Shown one piece after another: positions 1-5,574 of a stretch of 6,680 nucleotides of DNA. Each line of letters starts with the position of its first letter. Position 1 is the first letter of the stretch. The notes below the pieces were generated by a model. That model did no database searches. It was given only the letters and a program-made list of their open reading frames with translations, and was not told where the DNA came from. The position numbers and the translations under genes are program-made. The stretch comes from Pseudomonadota bacterium (GTDB lineage Bacteria > Pseudomonadota > Gammaproteobacteria > Burkholderiales > Burkholderiaceae_D). The stretch is from assembly GCA_023435945.1 (NCBI GenBank), contig JAEZLB010000323.1, positions 1 through 6,680 of the forward strand. The letters are read 5' to 3'.

Positions 1-638
1 ACGTAGAAGAGCAGGATTGGGTACGTCTCACCCAATCACAATTCGATCCCATCCAGGTGGGCAGAAATATCTGGGTCGTACCAAGCTGGCATGAAGCACC
101 GAATCCCGATGCCCTGATCCTGGAACTCGATCCGGGCCTGGCGTTCGGCACTGGCAGTCACCCCACCACTCGTCTTTGCATGGAATGGCTGGAAGCCCAT
201 GCACCTCAAGGATTGTCGGTACTCGATTACGGTTGCGGCTCCGGCATCCTGGCCATGGTTGCCAAGAAACTGGGCGCTGCAGAAGTGGTCGGTGTCGATA
301 TCGATCCGCAGGCCATAGAGTCGGCCCGGTACAACAGTGAGCGCAATGGCTGCGAGATTGCCTATCACCTTCCCGAAGCCTTTACGGATAAACACGGCAA
401 TGCCACTTTCAACGTGGTCGTCGCCAATATCCTTTCCAGCCCGCTCAAGCTGATGGCGCCCATGCTATCCGGCCGCGTTGCAGCGGGTGGATCCCTGGTC
501 CTCTCAGGCGTGTTGGCTCGCCAGGCAGAGGAAGTTATCGCGGCTTATGCACCGTTTATCACCCTGACGGTATGGGCAGAACATGATGGGTGGGTGGCCT
601 TGGCAGGCAAACGCGCTGCATCATCGCCGTCCGATTAA
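1..638 (+). CDS. prmA: Ribosomal protein L11 methyltransferase (PrmA), 5' end outside the window
   Basis: Cytoplasmic S-adenosylmethionine-dependent enzyme that methylates ribosomal protein L11. The reading frame is open from base 3 and stops with TAA at 636-638, leaving 211 visible residues. The family is normally about 290-300 residues, so roughly 85 N-terminal residues (the L11-recognition domain and linker) lie outside. The visible part is the class I methyltransferase fold. [14 protein letters not shown] is at visible residues 43-56, the SAM-binding glycine loop LDYGCGSG at about 74-81, the acidic strand end VVGVDIDP at about 95-102, and the catalytic-region VVANIL at about 139-144. A GTG at 57 is internal, because the frame upstream of it (for example EEQDWVRL) is already PrmA-like. 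The DUF3426 gene starts three bases after the stop, so the two are probably co-transcribed. In related bacteria accC often lies upstream; that cannot be seen here. Confidence 0.97.
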   Translation, partial: VEEQDWVRLTQSQFDPIQVGRNIWVVPSWHEAPNPDALILELDPGLAFGTGSHPTTRLCMEWLEAHAPQGLSVLDYGCGSGILAMVAKKLGAAEVVGVDIDPQAIESARYNSERNGCEIAYHLPEAFTDKHGNATFNVVVANILSSPLKLMAPMLSGRVAAGGSLVLSGVLARQAEEVIAAYAPFITLTVWAEHDGWVALAGKRAASSPSD

Positions 639-641
639 GTC

Positions 642-1784
642 ATGGCTCTTGCGACCCGCTGCCCTCACTGCGCCACGACGTTCCGGGTCGCTCACGATCA
701 ATTGAAACTACGCGCAGGCCTGGTGCGTTGCGGTGCCTGCAAGCAGATTTTTAATGGCGTAGAAAACCTGCTGGGTCCGGAGGTAACGTCCACACCACGC
801 AAGCCCGTTAATGTAACGGCGCAATCGCCGCTCGCACCACGTCCTGCCGCCCCCGCAGCCCCGACTCCATCCCCCCGCTCTTCCATCGCAATCAGCTCCG
901 GCATGCCCGCCGCGGCCGGCACAGCCTCGCCAGACTCGCTTCGCTTGTCGCCGCCTACCACGGCGTTTCCGTCAAGCAGACCAGCGCCTGTGTCCCTCAC
1001 CGGTGAAACCGACAAAGATGTCGATCCGCTTACGCGGATGACGCTGATGGATTTCACTTTCTTCGAAGATGAGCGAACTCCGGCTGCCTCCCCTCGGGGA
1101 AGCTTATCGGCACAGACGATAGAGCGAACCACTTCCGATACGGAAGCACCGGATGAAATCGAACAGGCCATTGAAGACTTGCATAGCAGGCCCTGGCGTG
1201 ACGAACACGCACGCGCGACTGCAACCAATTCCATCCGCCCCGCTGATGACAGCCATGATGAACCGGGCTTCATCAAGAATGCACGCCGGCGACAAAAAGT
1301 GAGCGGAACCCTGAAATGGGTATATGGCATGGGCAGTGTATGGCTTGCGCTGTTATTAGCTGGTCAGCTGGCTTATAGCTTTCGCGATCAGCTTGCCCAA
1401 CGCCTGCCGCAGACTGCTCCCTATTTACAGCAAGCATGCGCTTATCTGGGATGCAGCATTGACTACCCTACCCACATCAATTCGCTGGCCATCGAGTCCA
1501 GCGAATTACAAGCCATTCCCGCACAACCCAACACTTTTCTGCTGCGCGTGCTGCTTCGCAATCACTACGATACTGCGGTAGCATGGCCGCACATGGAACT
1601 GACCTTGAATGGCAATGACGAAAAGCCGGTTGCAAGACGCAGCTTTGCCCCTGCAGAATATTTACCTGCAGCAGAACAGGCACAGGCTGGTTTTGCTGCA
1701 CAATCTGAGCAGGCCATCACTTTGAAATTCGCACTGGAGAATACACAGGCTTCAGGATTCCGGGTCTACCTTTTCTATCCCTGA
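642..1784 (+). CDS. MJ0042-type zinc-ribbon protein with one membrane helix and a C-terminal DUF3426 domain
   Basis: Protein of 380 residues and unknown function. The N-terminus is a zinc ribbon of the MJ0042 type: CPHC at residues 7-10 and CGAC at 30-33 supply four cysteines, with the family pattern FRV...LVRCGACKQIF around them. Residues about 45-220 form a long linker rich in Pro, Ala and Ser, then acidic, and probably disordered. One hydrophobic segment at about 225-246 (VYGMGSVWLALLLAGQLAYSF) follows a basic RRRQK stretch, which predicts the N-terminus in the cytoplasm and the C-terminus in the periplasm. The C-terminal 120 residues match the DUF3426 style, including two cysteines at 266 and 271 and the ARRSFAPAEYL stretch at 331-341. 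The ATG lies 3 bases after the prmA stop and has no good ribosome binding site, so translational coupling is likely. Pairing with prmA is common in betaproteobacteria and suggests co-expression; a role in L11 methylation is not implied. Confidence 0.9.
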   Translation: MALATRCPHCATTFRVAHDQLKLRAGLVRCGACKQIFNGVENLLGPEVTSTPRKPVNVTAQSPLAPRPAAPAAPTPSPRSSIAISSGMPAAAGTASPDSLRLSPPTTAFPSSRPAPVSLTGETDKDVDPLTRMTLMDFTFFEDERTPAASPRGSLSAQTIERTTSDTEAPDEIEQAIEDLHSRPWRDEHARATATNSIRPADDSHDEPGFIKNARRRQKVSGTLKWVYGMGSVWLALLLAGQLAYSFRDQLAQRLPQTAPYLQQACAYLGCSIDYPTHINSLAIESSELQAIPAQPNTFLLRVLLRNHYDTAVAWPHMELTLNGNDEKPVARRSFAPAEYLPAAEQAQAGFAAQSEQAITLKFALENTQASGFRVYLFYP

Positions 1785-1806
1785 TGTCGAATGCTGATAG
1801 AGATTG

Positions 1807-1841
1807 TGCGATACCAGACCGCCTGCCCGGTCCGTATCGCA
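1807..1841. other. Strong hairpin between the DUF3426 gene and the PfkB kinase gene
   Basis: TGCGATAC (1807-1814) pairs perfectly with GTATCGCA (1834-1841). Inside it GACCG (1817-1821) pairs with CGGTC (1828-1832), leaving a six-base loop and a small 2/1 internal bulge. Only three T follow, so it is a poor intrinsic terminator in the plus direction. It could be a weak terminator, an RNA-processing site or a 3'-end stabiliser that sets different levels for the kinase and the two upstream genes. The role is inferred. Confidence 0.6.
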
Positions 1842-1893
1842 TTTGAATGCCGGCCGAGCTCCTGATGAATTTTTTATCCTTACTTTTTAACTT

Positions 1894-2832
1894 ATGAATC
1901 CATCCCTGATTTGCGGTTCCCTGGCCTTTGACACCATCATGTCTTTTGGGGGTCGTTTTTCCGAAGCGCTGCTGGCCGATCAATTGCACAAAATTAATGT
2001 CGCTTTCCTGGTACCTGGCCTGCGCCGTGAGTTTGGCGGCACCGCCGGCAATATCGCGTACAACCTGAAATTGCTGAATGGGGAGCCGGTCATCATGGCG
2101 ACCCTGGGACAAGATGGCAGTCCCTATCTTGAGCGCCTGAAAACCCTGGGAATCACGGATCGCTGTATTCGCACGATAGAAGATGCCTACACGGCACAGG
2201 CTTTTATTACTACCGATGCCGACAACAACCAGATTACCGCTTTCCATCCGGGAGCAATGACCCAGGCACACCACAATCGTGTGACCGAGGCAGGCAAGGT
2301 CAGCATTGCCATCGTGGCCCCCGACGGTCGTGACGGCATGCTGCAACATGCAAGGGATTGCGCCGAAGCCGGCATTCCCTTCATCTTCGATCCGGGCCAG
2401 GGTTTGCCCATGTTTAACGGCGATGAGCTGAAATACTTCATCTCGCTCGCCACTTATGTAGCGGTGAATGACTATGAAGGCGAGCTCTTAACCGAACGCA
2501 CCGGCTGGTCGCTGGAAGAAATTGCCAAACATGTGTCGGCACTTGTCGTCACCCGCGGCGAGCAGGGTGCACATATCTTCACCAAGGGCGAGCAGATCGA
2601 CGTACCTTGCGTGGCAGCAGAGCGCATCGTCGACCCCACAGGTTGCGGCGATGCCTTCCGTGCCGGCATGTTGTACGGGCTGAGTCATGGCCTGGACTGG
2701 GCAACTACCGGCCGGCTTGCCAGCCTGATGGGCTCTATTAAAATCGCTCATCAGGGCGGCCAGAATCATGCACCGACGCTGGCGGAAATCCAGGATCGCT
2801 TCGAGCAGACATTCGGCTACCGCTTCAACTAA
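1894..2832 (+). CDS. PfkB-family sugar or nucleoside kinase (adenosine-kinase-like)
   Basis: Complete 312-residue ribokinase-fold kinase that should transfer the ATP gamma-phosphate to a hydroxyl of a sugar or nucleoside in the cytoplasm. The N-terminal strand LICGSLAFDTIM (residues 5-16) is typical and supports the ATG at 1894, although no clear Shine-Dalgarno precedes it. The first PfkB signature region is EFGGTAGNIAYNL (46-58). FDPGQG lies at 165-170 and the NDYE motif at 192-195, which usually helps bind Mg and phosphate. The second signature DPTGCGDAF is at 247-255, with Asp253 as the expected catalytic base and the anion hole in TGCG. A Cys (251) replaces the more common Ala of the DTxGAGD form. 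Length is normal for the family. The substrate cannot be read from the sequence: proteins of this type are often labelled adenosine kinase, but ribokinase- or fructokinase-like activity is also possible. It is 109 bp after the DUF3426 gene and ends just before a terminator. Confidence 0.91.
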   Translation: MNPSLICGSLAFDTIMSFGGRFSEALLADQLHKINVAFLVPGLRREFGGTAGNIAYNLKLLNGEPVIMATLGQDGSPYLERLKTLGITDRCIRTIEDAYTAQAFITTDADNNQITAFHPGAMTQAHHNRVTEAGKVSIAIVAPDGRDGMLQHARDCAEAGIPFIFDPGQGLPMFNGDELKYFISLATYVAVNDYEGELLTERTGWSLEEIAKHVSALVVTRGEQGAHIFTKGEQIDVPCVAAERIVDPTGCGDAFRAGMLYGLSHGLDWATTGRLASLMGSIKIAHQGGQNHAPTLAEIQDRFEQTFGYRFN

Positions 2833-2867
2833 ACACTGATTGAATTAAGAGCCGGGAATTTCTTCAA

Positions 2868-2907
2868 TAAAAAAGCCTGCACGCTTTAAAGCGTGCAGGC
2901 TTTTTTA
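2868..2907. terminator. Bidirectional intrinsic terminator, 40-bp perfect palindrome
   Basis: The stretch is a perfect palindrome centred between 2887 and 2888. A six-base A run leads into GCCTGCACGC, then TTTAAA, then GCGTGCAGGC and a six-base T run. Read from either strand it gives a GC-rich 10-bp stem followed by U6. It sits 35 bp after the kinase stop and 11 bp past the yggT stop on the other strand. It should therefore end both convergent transcripts. Confidence 0.95.
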
Positions 2908-2918
2908 GTATCTGACGA

Positions 2919-3467
2919 CTATCGCACCATCTGCAACAAGCCGCGATCAAATGCATACATTACGATGCGCAACAGTACAAAGGCAACCAGCGGAGACAGA
3001 TCAATACCGCCCAGAGAAGGCATGAAGCGCCGGATGGGACGCAATATAGGATCGGTGAGCGCACGAATCAGTGGTGCCATCGGCGCGTGAGGATTAATCC
3101 ACGAAAGCACGACATCGACCAGCAGCAATCCCATTAACCCGTAAATGATCCAGTGCACCAGCTTGACGAGCGCCAACAAAAACGCAGCCCCTACAGAGAA
3201 CTGAAAACCTGAACCAGCTAGTGACAACGCAGTCAGCGCCAAAGCAACCAGATAGGCAGCGACCAGGCTTGCCCAGTCATAACCACCGCTACCCGGAATG
3301 ACTTTCCGCAACGGTTTGACCAGCCAGTCGCTCAGCACAAAAATGAAGTTGGCAATAGGGGCTGGCGGCCGCACACGCGTGACCTGCATCCAGAAACGAA
3401 CCAGCAAGACGGTCGCCACCACAGTTGCAGCAGTCTCGACTATCAGCATGAAGATGTCATACAGCAC
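2919..3467 (-). CDS. yggT: YggT family integral membrane protein
   Basis: Inner-membrane protein of 182 residues with two YGGT repeats; the molecular function of the family is not well defined. I place the start at GTG 3467, because GGAGG lies eight bases upstream and the resulting N-terminus (M-LYDIFMLIVETAATV) fits the family. The GTG at 3500 is in frame, but it has no such site and lies inside a terminator hairpin. Hydrophobic segments are at about residues 5-25, 64-84, 92-122 (possibly two) and 154-172. The repeats align with each other: DWLVKPLRKVIPGSGGYDW (about 47-65) and DPILRPIRRFMPSLGGIDL (about 139-157). Both share the PLR/PIR basic turn and the GG-D ending. It is downstream of the histone-like gene on the same strand but separated from it by a terminator. 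It converges on the kinase gene. Confidence 0.93.
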   Translation of the reverse strand: MLYDIFMLIVETAATVVATVLLVRFWMQVTRVRPPAPIANFIFVLSDWLVKPLRKVIPGSGGYDWASLVAAYLVALALTALSLAGSGFQFSVGAAFLLALVKLVHWIIYGLMGLLLVDVVLSWINPHAPMAPLIRALTDPILRPIRRFMPSLGGIDLSPLVAFVLLRIVMYAFDRGLLQMVR

Positions 3468-3475
3468 GAAATAAT

Positions 3476-3480
3476 CCTCC
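3476..3480 (-). promoter_or_regulatory. Ribosome binding site that fixes the yggT start
   Basis: On the minus strand GGAGG is followed by eight bases and then GTG at 3467. This is the only good Shine-Dalgarno near the beginning of the frame. It rules against the upstream GTG at 3500 and the downstream ATG at 3449. Confidence 0.85.
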
Positions 3481-3484
3481 CAAT

Positions 3485-3522
3485 AAAAAACCCGCTGCAC
3501 AGCATAATGCCATACAGCGGGT
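3485..3522 (-). terminator. Intrinsic terminator after the histone-like gene, directly in front of yggT
   Basis: On the minus strand ACCCGCTG (3522-3515) pairs with CAGCGGGT (3497-3490), and a run of T (complement of 3485-3490) follows. The 17-base loop can fold further through GCAT/ATGC. It lies 37 bp past the stop of the histone-like gene. Its T run ends only 4 bases before the yggT ribosome binding site, so it is also part of the yggT leader unless yggT has a promoter between the two. Confidence 0.85.
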
Positions 3523-3527
3523 GTTTT

Positions 3528-3545
3528 GCCTGATATGCGTCAGGC
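3528..3545. other. Small perfect hairpin beside the terminator
   Basis: GCCTGA (3528-3533) pairs with TCAGGC (3540-3545) around a six-base loop. No T run follows on the minus strand. It stacks next to the terminator at 3485-3522 and may strengthen it or protect the 3' end of the histone-like mRNA; this is inference. Confidence 0.45.
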
Positions 3546-3558
3546 GGCGACCGTAAAA

Positions 3559-3795
3559 TTACGGACGAGCGCCAGTCGGGAAAGGCCACGCGGCTGCCGG
3601 ATTGAGGACAGTCTTTACCTCGGGAGCAGCAGCGGCAGGTTTTGCAGCAGGCTTTTTAGCGGCAGCTTTTTTGGCTACAGGCTTCTTAGCTGCGGCTTTC
3701 TTCGCTACAGGCTTCTTGGCTGCGGCTTTCTTCGCTACAGGCTTTTTAGCGGCGGCTTTTTTCGCTGCCGGCTTTTTCTTTGCTGCTGTTGCCAT
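3559..3795 (-). CDS. Lys-Ala-Pro-rich histone-H1-like DNA-binding protein
   Basis: Small basic protein of 78 residues. It starts MATAAKKKP and then carries four copies of a ten-residue unit (AKKAAAKKPV three times, then AKKAAAKKPA; residues 11-50). A short Ala/Pro linker follows, and the tail is LNPAAAWPFPTGARP. The repeats resemble the C-terminal tails of eukaryotic linker histone H1 and of bacterial AlgP/BpH1-like proteins, so non-specific DNA binding and nucleoid compaction is the likely role. The aromatic WPFPTG tail, as I recall it, recurs in betaproteobacterial members, but I could not check this. The ATG at 3795 is chosen because AAGGAG lies six bases upstream. An in-frame ATG at 3825 would add MIFHHVKEKQ, which contains the ribosome binding site itself. 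A terminator follows the stop. It is transcribed in the same direction as nrdAB but separated from them by more than 400 bp. Confidence 0.87.
   Translation of the reverse strand: MATAAKKKPAAKKAAAKKPVAKKAAAKKPVAKKAAAKKPVAKKAAAKKPAAKPAAAAPEVKTVLNPAAAWPFPTGARP
3646..3770. repeat. Tandem 30-bp repeat array (four copies) inside the histone-like gene
   Basis: In plus-strand phase the units are 3651-3680, 3681-3710, 3711-3740 and 3741-3770. Each begins GCTT and most end GCTACAG. The two middle units differ at only one base (3688 A against 3718 G), which points to recent duplication or gene conversion. Each unit encodes one decapeptide, so gain or loss of units keeps the frame. Confidence 0.9.
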
Positions 3796-3801
3796 TTGTT
3801 T

Positions 3802-3807
3802 CTCCTT
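3802..3807 (-). promoter_or_regulatory. Ribosome binding site of the histone-like gene
   Basis: AAGGAG on the minus strand stands six bases before ATG at 3795. It decides between this start and an in-frame ATG 30 bases upstream. Confidence 0.85.
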
Positions 3808-3847
3808 CACGTGATGGAAAATCAATCTACAAATTAGAAACCCCCCC

Positions 3848-3869
3848 GATCTATCGCGCGCGATGGATC
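3848..3869. promoter_or_regulatory. Near-perfect 22-bp palindrome upstream of the histone-like gene (possible operator)
   Basis: GATC-T-ATCGCG is followed by CGCGAT-G-GATC. All 11 base pairs match except T3852 against G3865. It lies 53-74 bp before the start codon of the histone-like gene, where a dimeric regulator could bind. No regulator family is recognised, and the site could equally be a chance structure. Confidence 0.4.
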
Positions 3870-3886
3870 AGGTGAATTATTCATCG

Positions 3887-3907
3887 GCGCAAGCCCTATG
3901 CTTGCGC
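3887..3907. other. Perfect 8-bp hairpin
   Basis: GCGCAAGC (3887-3894) pairs with GCTTGCGC (3900-3907) around the loop CCTAT. There is no T run on either side, so it is not a classical intrinsic terminator. It lies between the probable nrdB terminator and the histone-like gene. Confidence 0.55.
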
Positions 3908-4000
3908 TAATGAATTCGGCACCAGCTGAACTGCTGCATCTCCTCGTCCATGCAGCGCTTCAGCCATACTGGACCTACCCCCGGACGGTCGGCAAATCCC

Positions 4001-4025
4001 AAAAAACACCGGCACGGCTGCCGGT
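4001..4025 (-). terminator. Intrinsic terminator, probably for the nrdAB transcript
   Basis: On the minus strand ACCGGCA (4025-4019, reading GCCG as the loop) pairs with TGCCGGT (4014-4008). One base later comes a six-base T run (complement of 4001-4006). No gene lies between it and the nrdB stop 213 bp upstream, so it most likely ends the nrdAB mRNA and gives it a long 3' untranslated region. Confidence 0.8.
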
Positions 4026-4238
4026 ATCGGAGTTCTGTAAAGAAGCCCACGAACCATTCTGCGAAGAAAAAGCCGCCATACCCGACAAAATCAGGTACAG
4101 CGGCTCGAACAAATTAGGTCGGTTCGCTCTTCTACTATTCATTCAGGTTTGGCATTGCCTTTCCATAGGCGCGCTTTTCTTCTTCAGTAACATGCTGATT
4201 TATGCGGCACCTATTTAGCGTTTGCGATCCCCCCGCAC

Positions 4239-5420
4239 TTAATCCCAACTTAAAGCACCGCCAGTCTGATATTCGATGACTCGCGTTTCGAAGAAATTAC
4301 GTTCTTTTTTCAAGTCGATCATCTCGCTCATCCACGGGAACGGATTCTCTTCTTGTGGGAACAATGCGTCAAGACCAATTTGCTGCGCACGTCGATTTGC
4401 GATGAATCGCAAGTAGCCTTTGAACATCGGCGCATTCAGCCCTAACACACCACGCGGCATTGTATCTTCTGCGTAACGATATTCCAACTCTACCGCGCGC
4501 AAAAACAACGATTTAATCTCTTCGCGGAATTGCGGCGTCCACAAATGCGGGTTCTCCAGCTTGATCGTATTGATCAAATCGATGCCGAAATTGCAGTGCA
4601 TCGATTCATCGCGCAGGATGTACTGATATTGTTCCGCCGCGCCCGTCATCTTGTTCTGGCGGCCCAGCGCGAGAATCTGTGTGAAGCCCACGTAGAAGAA
4701 CAGGCCTTCCATCAGGCAGGCAAACACGATCAGCGAACGCAGCAGGGTCTGGTCGGCCTCTACCGTGCCGGTCTTGAATTCCGGGTTGGTCAGCACGTCG
4801 ATGAATGGGATCAGGAATTCATCCTTGTCGCGGATTGATGCAACCTCGTGATAGGCATTAAAAATCTCGCCTTCATCCAGGCCCAGTGATTCCACGATGT
4901 ACTGGTAAGCATGAGTGTGGATCGCTTCTTCGAAAGCCTGGCGCAGCAGATACTGACGGCACTCCGGCGCGGTAATGTGACGGTAAGTACCCAGCACGAT
5001 ATTATTGGCAGCCAGCGAGTCTGCGGTCACGAAAAAACCAAGGTTGCGTTTCACCAAGCGGCGCTCGTCTTCCGACAGACCGTGCGGATTTTTCCACAGT
5101 TCGATGTCACGCTGCATGTTGATTTCCTGTGGCATCCAGTGGTTGGCGCAACCAGCCAGATATTTATCCCAGGCCCATTTGTACTTGAATGGAACCAACT
5201 GGTTCACATCCGTCTGTCCATTGATGATGCGCTTGTCAGCCACGTTCACGCGACGCTCGGCACCGTCGCCGTTTGCAGCAGCAGAAGCGGCAGCGGTAGC
5301 GTTCAATTCGACCTGATGCGCGCGTCCCTGCGAGGCAGTACCCGGAAATGCCGGCTGCGAAGCAGGTTGCGGCGTACGGGGTGCCGGAGCAGCAGTCACT
5401 TCATCATCCCATGAAAGCAT
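4239..5420 (-). CDS. nrdB: Class I ribonucleoside-diphosphate reductase, beta subunit (NrdB)
   Basis: Complete 393-residue radical-generating subunit of aerobic ribonucleotide reductase; it works with NrdA to reduce ribonucleoside diphosphates to deoxyribonucleotides. All diiron ligands expected from the E. coli enzyme are visible: Asp134 (TADSL), Glu165 and His168 (EEAIH), Glu238 (MEGLFF), and Glu272 and His275 (RDESMH). Tyr172 sits where the radical tyrosine belongs (four residues after His168), so this is not the Tyr-less Chlamydia-type variant. Tyr384 near the C-terminus ([13 protein letters not shown]) fits the mobile tail tyrosine that relays the radical to NrdA. Residues 8-56 form an Ala/Pro-rich, low-complexity N-terminal extension before the conserved core. 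Both ends carry LSWD. The ATG at 5420 has AAGGGA five bases upstream. It lies 154 bp downstream of nrdA. Confidence 0.98.
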   Translation of the reverse strand: MLSWDDEVTAAPAPRTPQPASQPAFPGTASQGRAHQVELNATAAASAAANGDGAERRVNVADKRIINGQTDVNQLVPFKYKWAWDKYLAGCANHWMPQEINMQRDIELWKNPHGLSEDERRLVKRNLGFFVTADSLAANNIVLGTYRHITAPECRQYLLRQAFEEAIHTHAYQYIVESLGLDEGEIFNAYHEVASIRDKDEFLIPFIDVLTNPEFKTGTVEADQTLLRSLIVFACLMEGLFFYVGFTQILALGRQNKMTGAAEQYQYILRDESMHCNFGIDLINTIKLENPHLWTPQFREEIKSLFLRAVELEYRYAEDTMPRGVLGLNAPMFKGYLRFIANRRAQQIGLDALFPQEENPFPWMSEMIDLKKERNFFETRVIEYQTGGALSWD

Positions 5421-5540
5421 TTTGTTCCCTTTTCATTTCTCTTGGTTTGTCTAACGATAATGCCAGTTAGTTCAATTATGGTGGTGCATTTCAGCCATTC
5501 GATTTGCTCATGCTTAAAAAGCACGGCCAAGAATGGCTGC

Positions 5541-5566
5541 GCGAAGCCATGTTTTCACGGCTTCGC
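5541..5566. other. Hairpin in the nrdA-nrdB intergenic gap
   Basis: GCGAAGCC (5541-5548) pairs perfectly with GGCTTCGC (5559-5566) around a ten-base loop that can add two more pairs. TTTT follows on the plus strand, but no T run follows on the minus strand, the direction of nrdAB transcription. It begins 9 bases past the nrdA stop, so in the nrd mRNA it is more likely a processing or stabilising structure, or a weak attenuator, than a full terminator. Confidence 0.6.
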
Positions 5567-5574
5567 TTTTCACG

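Larger units (their letters stand above)
3808..4238. other. Intergenic region between nrdB and the histone-like gene, no supported gene
   Basis: About 430 bp without a gene I can defend. On the minus strand it should hold the 3' untranslated region of nrdB, its terminator (4001-4025), and then the promoter region of the histone-like gene. I see no convincing -35/-10 pair for the latter. It contains a run of seven C (3841-3847), a 22-bp near-palindrome (3848-3869) and a perfect hairpin (3887-3907). The longest open frame (plus strand, 3898-4218, 106 residues) has no ribosome binding site and covers two of the hairpins. A minus-strand frame that would need a one-base shift is discussed in the findings. 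Confidence 0.7.

Noticed and set aside
698..1330. Minus-strand 210-residue frame opposite the DUF3426 gene
   Set aside because: It is a shadow of the Pro/Ala/Ser-rich linker of the plus-strand gene, with Gly/Ala/Val-rich composition and no family features.
2868..2907. Reading the 40-bp palindrome as a phage attachment site or recombination target
   Set aside because: The GC stem flanked by A6 and T6 between convergent genes is fully explained as a bidirectional terminator, and no integrase or duplicated core is present.
3468..3500. Eleven-residue N-terminal extension of YggT from GTG at 3500
   Set aside because: The codon lies in the stem-loop of the terminator and has no ribosome binding site, while GTG at 3467 has GGAGG at ideal spacing.
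3526..3837. Plus-strand frames across the histone-like gene, with Gly/Phe/Leu/Arg-rich or Ala/Phe-rich repeats
   Set aside because: They are antisense shadows of the 30-bp repeats. The minus-strand frame has a ribosome binding site, a known protein style and a terminator.
3908..3928. Resemblance of GAATTCGGCACCAG to a cDNA cloning adaptor
   Set aside because: It differs from the adaptor as I remember it, and the flanks read as continuous bacterial sequence. An EcoRI site with similar following bases can occur by chance.
3898..4218. Plus-strand 106-residue open frame between the histone-like gene and nrdB
   Set aside because: It has no ribosome binding site, no recognisable domain, and its start lies inside the hairpin at 3887-3907. 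It also covers a minus-strand terminator. A frame of this length can arise by chance.
4911..5414. Plus-strand frames opposite nrdB
   Set aside because: nrdB on the minus strand has every catalytic residue. The plus-strand frames are antisense shadows without motifs.
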